Assembly: GCA_021397835.1 (NCBI GenBank)
Contig: JAJFZO010000579.1
Location: 3,053,001-3,117,000, forward strand
DNA from: Moringa oleifera
Taxonomy: Eukaryota; Streptophyta; Magnoliopsida; Brassicales; Moringaceae
DNA: 64,000 bases
Direction: 5' to 3'
In this document: in pieces, positions 12,940 to 23,223 of the stretch
How the letters are laid out: each line of letters starts with the position of its first letter
How positions within the stretch are numbered: position 1 is the first letter of the stretch
The notes under the pieces: model-generated
The model's input: only the letters and a program-made list of their open reading frames with translations
Database searches by the model: none
Told to the model about the DNA's origin: nothing
Translations under genes and position numbers: made by a program

Positions 12940-13190
12940 GGTGAGATCCATGTTGATACACGGTGATCGACAAATTAAACATGGCATCGTATTCTTCTTG
13001 GTTCTCTTCTCCTCGAGGAAGATCCGAGAAATGAAGGGCGATCTCTTTGACGTTATGAGAAATGACGAAGTTAGTGAATCATGCTTGTCATTTGCAAACC
13101 TTCTACGCATAGAGAATGAGAGCAAAAACCTGTCAGGCTCGGGGTTTGTATAATTTGCAAACTAGTGAAACGTGAAGTTAACAAAGACCA
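12940..13190 (-). pseudogene. F-box/LRR-type pseudogene fragment, left arm of an inverted repeat
   Basis: The minus strand reads as the middle part of the F-box-like protein also seen at 60.5-61.9 kb, with pieces such as FVNF and EEENQEEYDAMFNL. Frameshifts are needed to follow it. No F-box motif itself is present in this arm. The strand and product follow from comparison with the 61 kb copies, where a recognisable F-box motif is visible. It is non-functional as a protein gene. Confidence 0.55.
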
Positions 13191-13195
13191 TTCTT

Positions 13196-13475
13196 TTTCT
13201 ATTGATTGTGTCTTTGAAAAGGTTAGAAAGAAGGCTTTGTCAACTTCGTGCATCATTGGTTTGCGAATTATCCAAATCCTGAAGCCGACAAGTTTTTGCT
13301 CTCATTCTCCGAGCCGGGAAGCTTTGCGAACGACGTGCATGATTTCACTAACTTCGCAATTTCTGGCAACTAAAAGGGATCACCCTTGATTTCTCGAATC
13401 CCTCTTGGGAAGAAGAGAATCAAGAAGAATATGACACCGTGTTTAATTTGCTGAATACCATATATCAACTCAGAG
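13196..13475 (+). pseudogene. F-box/LRR-type pseudogene fragment, right arm of an inverted repeat
   Basis: The plus strand repeats the sequence of the adjacent minus-strand arm: reading shifted frames gives FVNFVHHWFANYPNPEADKF, then FANDVHDFTNFAISGN, a stop, and SWEEENQEEYDTVFNLL. The two arms face away from a centre near 13193. Together they would make a long imperfect hairpin if transcribed across. A tail (GATGCCTCCTCTTTATAACT, about 13549) is shared with the copies at 61.1 and 61.95 kb. Confidence 0.6.
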
Positions 13476-13499
13476 GCCGAACACTATGTATCAATATTG

Positions 13500-14369
13500 T
13501 TCTCATCCAACAATGAGAAACTTTTGATGTGTGAAGAAACAAAAACAGATGCCTCCTCTTTATAACTATTAGACCAATGATTCAAAAAAAGTAAGTATAC
13601 CTCTAGAAAAATTTTATTTGTAGTCAATTTTTGGTTAAAGAAAACTCAGATATTCAATGAATCCATGTTAAACATAGAAAAAAGGGTAAAAAGGAGAAAA
13701 CATATTAAAAAAATATATGGCAATTTATAATTAAACTTAATTAGCATATTTAAAATAACCCAAAAAAAAAAAAGAAGAAGACATGGCCACATTATTGTCA
13801 TAAGATTTACACGTAATGTTGCCGATTTTTTTTTTTGAAATAATTTTTGAAACTTTAAAGGCATATAATTTTGCTTCCGATGATCGAATTTTGATGGTTT
13901 TGTTTATTTCGTTCAATTATTCAAAAATGTATGCATTAACAAACTCTAAACCTTAAAATCTAAACCCTAAACTTTCTAAATCCAAACTTTGGTTTCAATT
14001 TTATTTGTGTCCATCTTAAAACCTGTATTACAAAACTTCACAATATGTCATAACTTTACACTCGATGGTTGAATTTTAATGATTTTTTTTTTCGTTTCGT
14101 TCAATTTTTTGAAATGAAGGCACAACCCTTACCAAAGTCCCCACAACTAATTGTTTTGGTTTTAACTTTCTTGATCTTCATTTGATTAGAAGAGCCAAGT
14201 GCAAGCATATTATTGTCATCCATATATATAACTCATAAGCTATTATAGGAGTATTGATGTTTTTTGGTAATACTGGTAATTTTAGATTCCATAATTTGTA
14301 GAAACCATAAGACCCTGATGCTCCCTATGGTTGCTTTTGCAATAACACAAAATTGCCTCGGGTGGAAAC
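13500..14369. other. AT-rich spacer, no gene seen
   Basis: No supportable coding region. It contains two copies of a short block around GATGGTTTTG / GTTCAATTATTCAAAAATG (about 13895 and 14075) and short A or T runs. Confidence 0.5.
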
Positions 14370-14688
14370 TATTAGTAAGATGTGTTATTTGCTACATATT
14401 TTTAGTAAAAAGATTTATTTTTTTATTTTATCAAATAGTTTAAATTTTAGATAAAAATAATATTTTAAATTAAATTTTAGATAAGAACAATATTTAGTTT
14501 GAATTTTGAATTTAGATTTTAGAATTTTTAAATAAGTACAATCTTAGTTTTTAGTCGTTCATTTTTTTTTAATGAATAAGACCTCTATCAATGGAGCCAT
14601 TACAAGCCTTTCAAAGCAATTCTAAGAAATTTTAAGCTTTGTGAGTTTTAGTTGTCTATTATTCTTCCTCTTTTTTCAAAACCAAACA
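14370..14688 (+). mobile_element. degenerate LTR, related to the LTRs at 23.2 and 25.4 kb
   Basis: This block aligns by eye along its length with 23224-23550 and 25360-25681: a start like TATTAGTAAGATG, the GAATTTTGAATTTAGATTTTAG stretch, the ATCAATG...CAATTC...TTTTAAGCTT stretch, and an end in CCAAACA. It is followed at about 14689 by AAGTGGTATCATAACC, which resembles the initiator tRNA-Met primer site. This is therefore a plus-strand LTR with the start of an internal region. Confidence 0.7.
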
Positions 14689-14819
14689 AAGTGGTATCAT
14701 AACCAAGAAAAGCAAGCATACACTCGTTAAGAAACCATGTGCTTACTATAACTTTTCCTTAATAACTCTTATAAAGAAACATTCTGACTGAATTGGTAAC
14801 AGCGTGGCAATTCGGTGTA

Positions 14820-15773
14820 GTAGTGCAATGAATAGAGATGCTTAAGAGCCCCAATAACAACATATTTCCTAGAATATGAGAAAGATATAGTTTGATTTCA
14901 CTTGCGAGGGCTTCAAGCTTTTTCAACTAATCAACTTTTGGTAGTAATCATCAAATACAATTTGGTGGGTGAAACTACTCAGAATCTCGACATAAAGGAT
15001 TCAACCACCGAAACTTCTATATTTGATCCTGTTTTCATAAAACGACTCCAACAAAAAATCCCCAATTGATTTGAACAACCTTTTGAAAACTTTCCAATCA
15101 TTTTGAACCATCGATAGTGGTATCGATGTTGGGTGATGAAAGCATGCTAGATGACAAGTTATGACAAAAAATAGAATGGTTCGATGAGCATCTCGAAGTA
15201 GTGGCCCAAAGTGTTTAAGATCAAGAGTCCATCAAGTGATACGAGTTTGACATTGAACTCCCTTATTTACCTTTATGTCCTACATAGCTCGCTACCATGA
15301 GCTTTTAAATTCAGCAAATCAAGCTCTATGCCAAGGTTAAAGATCCATGGGACTAATTCAAACGATACAAAACATTAATGATGGTACACGCGATCTCAGA
15401 CCTTATTCCTTACAGTTGCTTCACATAGTGCTTGTCAAAGTAGCACAAACTAAGTATAATGCATTATCCACCACATCCATCAACACGTTCAAGCAATTTA
15501 ACAAATCTCTTACTTTGTGACAAGTATGAATCAATATAAAAATAATGATCACTTAATGACCACTAAGTAGTTGATGCACTAGAGAATCTCTATCAGAATA
15601 CATTTAGCGTTTCAATGCAAAAATCGAACAAGATTATGATTTACAATAGTCAGTCACCCTTGTGGCAATCAAGCACAAGTTGCTTACATCCTTTTTTTTT
15701 TTTTTTAAATCTCATTGATCGAAATGGAGCCACCAAACTTATTTGAATTGTTGGCTCGTATTGAAAAGTACAC
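14820..15773 (+). pseudogene. retrotransposon gag relic, left part
   Basis: Scattered frames on the plus strand resemble plant gypsy-type gag, ending in a stretch that reads [16 protein letters not shown] (15733-15765). The frame is interrupted by many stops. The gag continues at 21226 after a large minus-strand insertion, which is the basis for treating the two parts as one broken gene. Confidence 0.45.
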
Positions 15774-15966
15774 CGATGGACAAGGAAGGATCTGAAGTCT
15801 TCCTGCAAGGAAGAAAGTAAGCCATCTTAGAGAATCGATCAATTACAACCAAAATAGAATCAACTCCTCGTTGGGTCCTTGGGAGGCCAAGAACGAAATC
15901 CATAGTTAAATCTTGCCAAATTGTCTTTGGAATAGGCAAAGGACTATAAAATCCAGTATTTTGCAT
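15774..15966 (-). pseudogene. gypsy integrase core, truncated
   Basis: [20 protein letters not shown] and [20 protein letters not shown] are the start of the integrase catalytic core, including the first catalytic Asp (TMDF). The element is cut at 15774, where the duplicated target sequence begins. Confidence 0.9.
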
Positions 15967-16182
15967 TTGTCCTTTAGCCTTTTAACACATTGGGCAATAC
16001 TGAACAAAACGTCCAATATCCCTATTTAACTGAGGCCAATAAAATCTTTCTTTAACCAAACTAATTGTTTTATCTTGACCGACATGTCCTCTCAATCCTT
16101 TAGCATGTAACTCTTTAATCATATATTCACGTAAAGAAGAACAAGGAATACATAATTGCGTACCTTTAAATAAGAATTTGTT

Positions 16183-16497
16183 TTAGATAAGAAAATCATA
16201 AGCAAACTCCTTACTTTTGCATTGTGTCCATATTTTGCCAAAATCCTCATTAGTAGCATATATGTCCTTTAAATAGTCAAACCCTACCACCTCAGTACTT
16301 ATTGTAGTTAGAAAAGAGATACGTCGACTTAATGCATCAACTACTTTATTTTCTTTGCCAGATTTATGTTTGATAGTAAAAGTGAACTTTTGCAAAAAGG
16401 TAATCCATCGAGCATGCATTTGATTCATCTTCTTTTGAGAATTGATGAACTTTAAAGCTTGATGATCTGTGTATAACACAAACTCCCGTTGAATCAA
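16183..16497 (-). pseudogene. gypsy RNase H end and linker to integrase
   Basis: The frame shows [40 protein letters not shown] and KVVDALSRR, typical of the RNase H C-terminus in plant gypsy elements. It ends at a stop; zinc-finger-like integrase sequence follows in broken frames at about 15960-16180. Confidence 0.92.
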
Positions 16498-16611
16498 ATA
16501 ATGCTCATAATACTTTAAGGCACGAACGGAATAAAATTCTAACTCATATGTAGTCCATTTTTGTCAGGATTCACTAACCTTTTCACTAAAAAACTCTATC
16601 GGACACCTTTC

Positions 16612-16974
16612 TTAGGATAATACTGCTCCAATTCCTGAAACTGATGCATCACACTCAACCTCAAATACTTTGTCAAAACTAAGGAGTGCTAACACTGGTG
16701 TATTGCATAATTTTTTCTTTATTATTAAGAAGCTATTTTCTTGTGCGTCACCCCATTGAAATTGGCATTTCCTCAGAAAATTGGTAATAGATACCATAAT
16801 TGTGCTAAATTCTCGAATAAAACACCTATAAAAAGTGGCTAGGCCATGAAAGCTCTGCACTTCATGCACAGTTTTAGGAACGGGCCATTCATGAATTGCC
16901 TTCACCTTTACCTTGTCGACTTGAATACAATTTCTTCCTACTATAAAGCCAAGGAATAAAAGATGGTCAGTCAT
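16612..16974 (-). pseudogene. gypsy RT thumb and RNase H start
   Basis: The frame contains [52 protein letters not shown] and the RNase H opening [17 protein letters not shown]. It then hits stops. Confidence 0.92.
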
Positions 16975-17091
16975 AAAGCTGCATTTTTTAAGATTGATAT
17001 AAAACTTGTTAGCTCATAAAGCTAATAGAACTTCATTGAGATGTGACAAGTGCTCCCCTTCATCCTTACTGTAGATAAGAATATCATCAAA

Positions 17092-17394
17092 CTAAACCAC
17101 CATAAATTTTTTAATAAATGGACGAAGAACCTGATTCATCAATCGCATGAATGTGCTGGGTGCGTTTGATAACCCAAAAGGCATCACTAGCCATTCGTAA
17201 AGACCATTTTTAGTTTTGAAAGCCGTTTTCCACTCATCTCCTAGTCGAATACGAATATGATGATATCTGCTTTGTAAGTCAAGTTTGGTGAATACCACAG
17301 TACCTTCTATCCTGTCAAGCATATCATTAAGACGAGGGATAGGAAAGCGATACTTGATCGTTATTTTATTAATAGCTCGACTGTCCACACACAT
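17092..17394 (-). pseudogene. gypsy reverse transcriptase fragment
   Basis: Clear RT motifs are present: [40 protein letters not shown] and [20 protein letters not shown]. The frame stops at VV just before the catalytic YIDD position; the bases following at 17045-17091 still encode a DILIYS-like segment after a stop. Confidence 0.93.
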
Positions 17395-17397
17395 TCT

Positions 17398-17940
17398 CTA
17401 GCTGTCATCTTTTTTCGGGGTGAGTAAAGCAGGAACTACACAAGGGCTCATACTCTTACAAATCAAACATTTTTCGAGTAACTTATTAACTTGCTGTTGT
17501 AATTCTTCATGCTCAGTTGGGCTCATACGGTAATGTGACAAGTTAGGCAAACTAGCTCCAAGTACTAAATCGATATGATGTTGAATATTTCGCATAAGAG
17601 GTAGCTCATTAGGTAATTCACTAGGAGATAAATCAGCAAAATCAGTAAGTACCTCTTGGATCTTGGGTGGAACCTCAACAATTTCTTCAGATTGGCCTTT
17701 CACCACTAACGCAACGATAAACCTTGGCTCTTTAACTTGCTTAAAGAATTCTGAGACTGCTATGTTGGTGAATAATGGCTTATCTTCCTTAATAACAGAG
17801 TTGCGTTCTGAAGGTTGAGATTGTGGTAGTAACACGATTTTTTTATTAAGCCACCAAAAGATAAAAGTATTATCTTGTCCTTTGTAGGTAGCTGTAGGTA
17901 GCATCAACATCATAATGCCATGGTCTTCCTAATAGGATAT
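17398..17940 (-). pseudogene. gypsy pol: protease/RT linker region
   Basis: The frame includes ELPNELPLMRNIQHHIDLV and NLSHYRMSPTEHEELQQQV, the standard segment just before reverse transcriptase in plant gypsy elements (the LP.H.IDL and YRM.P.E..EL motifs). A stop separates it from the RT frame. Confidence 0.85.
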
Positions 17941-18042
17941 GAAAAGCGTCCATCTCCACTAGAACCGTTGGTGGCTTGTATCCCACTAGAACCGTCGTCA
18001 GCCATCAGAATAAGGGTAAAATCCTTGCAATGATACCATTTT

Positions 18043-18401
18043 GGTGCAGTGGAAGGTTTGCTTCGAAACAAAAGCAGAATAAAATAAAAGAACAAACCCG
18101 AAGGCTAAACCTTTAGAGAAAAATTTGATAAATTGTATTGAATTGCCTCTAATTATTACAATAGGTCTTTAAATAATGCAAAGAAATAAACTAAGAATAG
18201 AAAATATAAAAAAATAGGATAATTAAAAATAGAAAACTTGAAAGAATAAGAAACTAACTAAATGGGAAACTTGAGAAAATAAGAAACTGACTAAATGAGA
18301 AACTTGAGAGAATAGGAAACTAACTAAATGGGAAATTAAGATATCTAATCAAAATAAGACATTAGCCAAAATAAGACACTATGTTAATTTGTACTACATC
18401 A
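18043..18401 (-). repeat. gypsy LTR, 359 bp, shared between two elements
   Basis: It aligns with the 20831-21222 LTR but has three instead of four 33-bp units, which accounts for the whole 33-bp length difference. On its upstream side (18402 onward) is a polypurine tract, AAAGTGGAAGAGGT on the minus strand. On its downstream side is a primer site (AATGGTATCATTGC). It therefore acts as the 3' LTR of one element and the 5' LTR of the next. Confidence 0.8.
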
Positions 18402-18479
18402 ACCTCTTCCACTTTGAAGAAAACTTGCCCTTGAGTTTTATGGCTGCAAAGGAAACTCATATGGGAAAAAATACTGAAA

Positions 18480-18960
18480 GATATCAGCAACATTCAGCGG
18501 GCGCCACAAACTTCTAACCGTTGTCGAGCAACTCATTAACTTGTCATTGTAATTCTTCATGCTCAGCTGGGCTCATACAACAATGTTGAATATCTCGCAT
18601 AGGAGGTAGCTCATTAGGTAACTCATTAGGAGATAAATTAGCAAAATCAGCAATTACCTCTTGGATCTTGGGTGAAACCTCAACAGTTTCTTCAGCTTGG
18701 CCTTTCCCCACTGATGTTACAATAAAACTTGGCTATTTAACATGCTCAAAGAATTCTGAGGCTGCTATGTTGATGAATAAAGGTTTATCTTCTTTAATAA
18801 CAGATTTGCTTTCCGAAGGTTGAGATTATGGTAGTAACAAGATTTTTTTGTTAAGCCACTGAAAGATAAAAGTATTATCTCATCCTTTGTAAGAAGCGTC
18901 AACATCATAATGCCATGGTCTTCCTAATAGGATATGATAAGCGTCCATCTCCACTACGTC
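18480..18960 (-). pseudogene. partial gypsy pol (protease to RT start), duplicate of 17.4-17.95 kb
   Basis: This block repeats the pol segment at about 17490-17935 (for example GAGCTACCTCCTATGCGAGAT here, minus strand). The downstream RT, RNase H and integrase are missing, and it joins almost directly to the element's 3' end at about 18470. It is an internally deleted copy. Confidence 0.7.
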
Positions 18961-19375
18961 AGATGCGACCTCATCTTTGTAATATATTTCCGATTGATAA
19001 AGAAATCTTGCAAACTTCTTGCACCTGAACTTCTGAACTTTTCTTAATCCATGTGATCTTATATGGAGAAGGATGCTTCTCAGTCTGCAAATTTAATGCT
19101 TTCACGAGGGCTTTAGAGATAATATTTTTGCTACTGCCACTATTAATAATGACGTTGCATACCTTATTACGAACAGTGCATTGGGTTCAAAAGATCTTGT
19201 GTCGTTAAGTATTATCAAGTTTCTTTGGGGCAAGCAACAGTCGTTGGACAATACACGCCACTTCTCCTACATCTCTTTCTGCAAACTCAGCACCATCATA
19301 AATTTCTTCTTCAAGAACTTATTCTTCGTCACTACCATCTTCTTTTGCAAAGTTAACAGATCTTCTACTTGGACA

Positions 19376-20710
19376 TTAATTTGAAAGGTAGCCTGACTGA
19401 TTGCATCGAAAACACTTTCTAAGATTAAGGCGTGCATAAGGATCATTATTGACTCGATGCTGCTGGTTAATACCTTGGATGTGGGACCGAACAGAGGTTG
19501 AAGTGTTATTTTGATTCTGTGCCAAATCTTGAGTCGGAGATGTATTTTTATTTTGACTACTGTTGCTGCCTAGAGTTGTTGACTCTTTCAAAGCAAAAGG
19601 AACTTCTTGATTTTGCCGTCGAAAGTGATTCTGAGGATGCATAATGGATTTTTTGATTTGAGTTTTTACTTTCATTACCAAATTAACTGCATCTGTCATG
19701 GTCCAAATTCCTTGAAGAGCAAGTCAATCTTGAATAACCATCTTTAGGCTTCTAATATAATGAGCAATCAATTGATCTTCTGTCTCAGGCAAATTAACTC
19801 GTGCATTTATTCGGTAGAATTCTTCTGTGTACTCATTAACTGTATGATTGACTTGTCGATAATTTTGATATTGTTGATATAAAAACTGCTCATAATCTGG
19901 AGGGAGAAATCGTCTTTGTAGTAATTACTTTATCTTAGGTCAAGTGCGAACACGTTGCTTTCCTTGGCGTTGGCGATTATATTGAAGTTGCTCCCACCAA
20001 GCAGAAGCTCTGCCTTTTAACTTATATGCTACGAGCTTAACTTGGCTTTCTTCTGAGATATTCAAATAATCAAAAAAATTTTCAACAGTTCTTACTCAAT
20101 CGAGGAAATCTTCAATGTTTAAATGACCGTCGAATCTTGGTAAGTCCATCTTCATCTTAAATTCTTAAGTGTGTGGGCCTCAATCTTTATCCCTAAAATA
20201 AAAATCTTCTTCTTTTTCAGATGAATAATCCAACCTTCGTGACTGCCTTTGTTGAACATTCTTCCAACCTTGACGTTGAAAATCACTATCTCGAAAAGGT
20301 GGAAGGGCATCCTTAACTTCAAACTCACCATCACGTCACCACACAGGAGCTATTCGGTTTTGTCGTTCATAGATCCGTAATGGAACATCACGATTCATGG
20401 CTCGTCCTACTTAAATTGCGGCTTCGTTATCAATTCTTGAGCCAATTGGGGGTTGGTATTGATCGTCGTGGCCTGTTATAAGCAGCTGTTGATATCTTAA
20501 GCCTGGGTCAATAGGTGGTTGATGTCTAGGTTGCAAATCCACATGATTTACTGTCCTAGAATTTTTGGGAATAAAATCTGCACGACTTAAGTCTTGTTGG
20601 CCACCATTCTTTATATTGTCATGCTGATTTGGTCTTTGCTCCATGGAATCGCGTCTTCCTTCCATAGTCATTGTAGTTATCATCTGCACAAGATTATGAA
20701 GAGTTTCATT
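19376..20710 (-). pseudogene. gypsy gag relic with zinc knuckle
   Basis: Gag-like frames run on the minus strand from about 20689. They include a Gln- and Asp-rich N-terminal part and, near the end, LRKCFRCNQSGYLSN. That last piece is the CCHC knuckle with the His replaced by Tyr and the frame lost before the final Cys. Several stops and shifts break the gene. Confidence 0.7.
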
Positions 20711-20830
20711 GATCCCATCAAGTCGTTGCTCGAACTTGTCAAACTGTCATTCGTTGTCGGTGGCTTATATCCCACTAAAACCGTCATCAGCCATCAGAAT
20801 AAGGGTAAAATCTTTGCTCTGATACTAATT

Positions 20831-21222
20831 TGGTGCAGCGAAAGGTTTGCTTCAAAACAGAAGCATAATAAAATAAAGAAGAAACTTGAAGGTTAAACCT
20901 TTAGAGAATAATTTGATGAATTATATTGAATTGCCTTTAACTATTATAATATGTCTTTAAATAGTACAAAAAATAAACTAAGAATAGGAAATACAGAAAG
21001 AATAGAAAAACTAGAAATAGGAAACTTAAAAGAATAAAAAACTAACTAAATGGGAAACTTGAAAAAATAGAAAACTGAATAAATGAAAAACTTGAGAAAA
21101 TAAAAAACTGACTAAATGGAAAACTTGAGAGAATAGAAAACTAATTAAATAAGAAACTAAGATATCTAATCAAAATAAGACATTAGCTGAAATAAGACAC
21201 TATGTTAATGTGTACTACATCA
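20831..21222 (-). repeat. gypsy LTR, 392 bp, with four 33-bp internal repeats
   Basis: On the minus strand it begins TGATGTAGTACAC and ends GCTGCACCA. It holds four tandem copies of a 33-bp unit (GAAACTTGAGAGAATA followed by GAAACTAACTAAATGG), at about 21020-21152. Immediately beyond it is a primer site reading TTAGTATCAGAGC, close to the initiator tRNA-Met complement. Confidence 0.8.
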
Positions 21223-21225
21223 TAA

Positions 21226-22000
21226 ATGGAGCCACCAAACTTATTTGAATTGTTGGCTCGTACTGAAAAGTACACCAAGGTCAAAGAGGTAGAGGCCTCA
21301 AAGCATCACCATAATAAGGTAAGCCCTTCATTTCGAAAAGCGATCTCAAGTCGAATCATCGAATTGCCATCTTGATGTAACAAGGCCATCTTTTTAGCCA
21401 TCATGACCTTTGTTACCTCCACAACCCATAACATCATAACCTTTCGAGCTCAAATACATACCTCTGAATACCTCACGCCTATATATCTTGTTGAAAGTGC
21501 AACAAGAACCTTGTTTTAATTGGCTAAGAAAGATAGCTATTAATTCAATGAGGCAAGATATGAGATGTTTCTGTTAATGCCATCGTGAACGTAAAGATGA
21601 TACTATACCAAAAAATGTTAACACATCATGGAAGAGATTGAGTAACCCATCAACAAAAGGTATCTTGGGCACTGTGTAAAAGGATAGTTAGCTGCTTCTA
21701 AGGAAATCACAACAGAAGGTGTACCAAAAACATGCAGCCACCATCGCCTTGATCCACTGTAGGTCATTGTTGGAGGACTAACAATAAGAAGAGGTAGTTT
21801 GGTGACATGGAAGAGGCCTATGCTTGACAAACCATCTCAAATAGACCTTAACGATCGAGGAACGCTAATAGAGACATCATCTTTTCACCAGATGAATCTG
21901 CTAAGGTTATTGATTCCAAAGATGACGTGTTGGTAGCTATTAGGATTAAATATGACATAAAGAAGAATGTGTAGTTAAGTTTTCTCTAAGCAAGAATGGT
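21226..22000 (+). pseudogene. retrotransposon gag-protease relic, right part
   Basis: This continues the plus-strand gag interrupted at 15773. Pieces in shifted frames read CHRERKDDTIPKNV (a decayed knuckle) and FSPDESAKVIDSKDDVLVAI, which resembles the protease leader of gypsy (Tat/Ogre-like) elements. Many stops are present. Confidence 0.5.
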
Positions 22001-23223
22001 AAAATTGTTAGAGAGGCTATCCAAACGTCAATAAAATAAAATAAAATAAAATAAAACAATCATTGAAAAGAATGATTTTCCTAGATGGTTGTGAAATTAG
22101 CAATTATTTTATGTATTTTTTTCATCATTAATATGGACAACGATTTTTGTTTCATTGAAGCAAGATTTTGATGTTTACGTATTTTTCTTTTTTTGAAAAG
22201 GCTTGTTGAACCCTCCTTAATAACCACATAAAATATTTAAATTAACAAGTCAAACGTGGTGAATCAAGTGGTAAACATTTTTATTACGTACATTCTTACA
22301 TATTTTTAACGTTTTATATAAGGTTGAAGGGACTCATAGGGAGCTAGTTTTTTATTCTATCGCAACATGAGTTTTTTGGCATCTTTCATAGTCGTTGAAG
22401 GCATTCAAACACACTACTTTTATTTGTGTTATCTATGAGTTACATCAGAGGGATAAAATTATTTTGCAAGTGAAGTTTTTAGAAAACACATCATAACAAT
22501 GCAACTATATATTCGATTCTTCTACTCACTAATAGAATTATTGCATTGTGTGAAATAAGAAGTGCCATGAGATAGTTTTGATGGAGATGAATGTTTTTCA
22601 CCATTGTGAAATGAGAAATGCTTTATTTTGCAAAGAAATTAAACCCCCAAACCAAATTGTTATGGTAGTCATTATAGAATTCAATGCATTGTATAACTAT
22701 AAAGACTATCCTATTTTCTCATGCACCCAGAGGTAACATGAGAGTTAAATTAGAGAAATTAATTTTATAGGCTAACAACCTTCTGAAGTTCTTAAATCTA
22801 GTCATTGAACTGGTTTCACCTTCTTGTGTGAAAATAAACTTATATCATCAAATATAGATGTAACCCTTATATCATACTTAGGAATGATCCCAATGTTGTT
22901 GATGACGTGAATATCATCATAGTTTAGGCTATGATATTTAGATTGGCTATTTGAGCCAGGCTAGGCCTTAGACAAATATGGATAAAAAAAGGCCTAATAG
23001 ATTTATATTATTTCGATATTAAGTGTATAAGATTAGATTGTGTTTGTTGGGCTGTACTTTCAAAAAGCATACACTTTAACTTGATTTATATAGGAATAAT
23101 TGTGTAGGCAAAAAATTCTACAAGGAAAAAGAAAAGATCTGTTCTTGTAAGTCGAGGAAAAATATGTTGACATAAGATACTTAATTGGTATGCATTATTG
23201 TTGTTTGTCTTTATAATTAAAGA
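22001..23223. other. spacer homologous to 52.8-53.15 and 59.4-59.7 kb
   Basis: No gene is seen. Segments at about 22160-22270 and 22555-22640 match 52780-52880 and 52935-53020 (for example TTTTTCACCA.TGTGAAAT). A stretch at about 22885-22965 matches 53083-53145 (GGCTATGATATT...ATTGGCTATTTGA). Another at about 22320-22500 matches 59410-59590 (TAGGGAGCT, TTAGAAAACACATC). The region is thus a scattered copy of DNA flanking the snRNA array. A TAAAA pentamer run lies at about 22029-22058. Confidence 0.6.

Larger units (their letters stand above)
15774..21222 (-). mobile_element. composite Ty3/gypsy insertion, two elements sharing one LTR
   Basis: Reading the minus strand from 21222 the order is: LTR (20831-21222), primer site, gag, part of pol, polypurine tract, shared LTR (18043-18401), primer site, a truncated leader fused to pol, RT, RNase H, and an integrase cut off at 15774. 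The first element lacks most of pol and the second lacks gag and the 3' LTR. The whole block is bounded by a 53-base direct duplication of the target (15721-15773 and 21224-21276). All frames are broken by stops or shifts, so it cannot move by itself. Confidence 0.85.
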
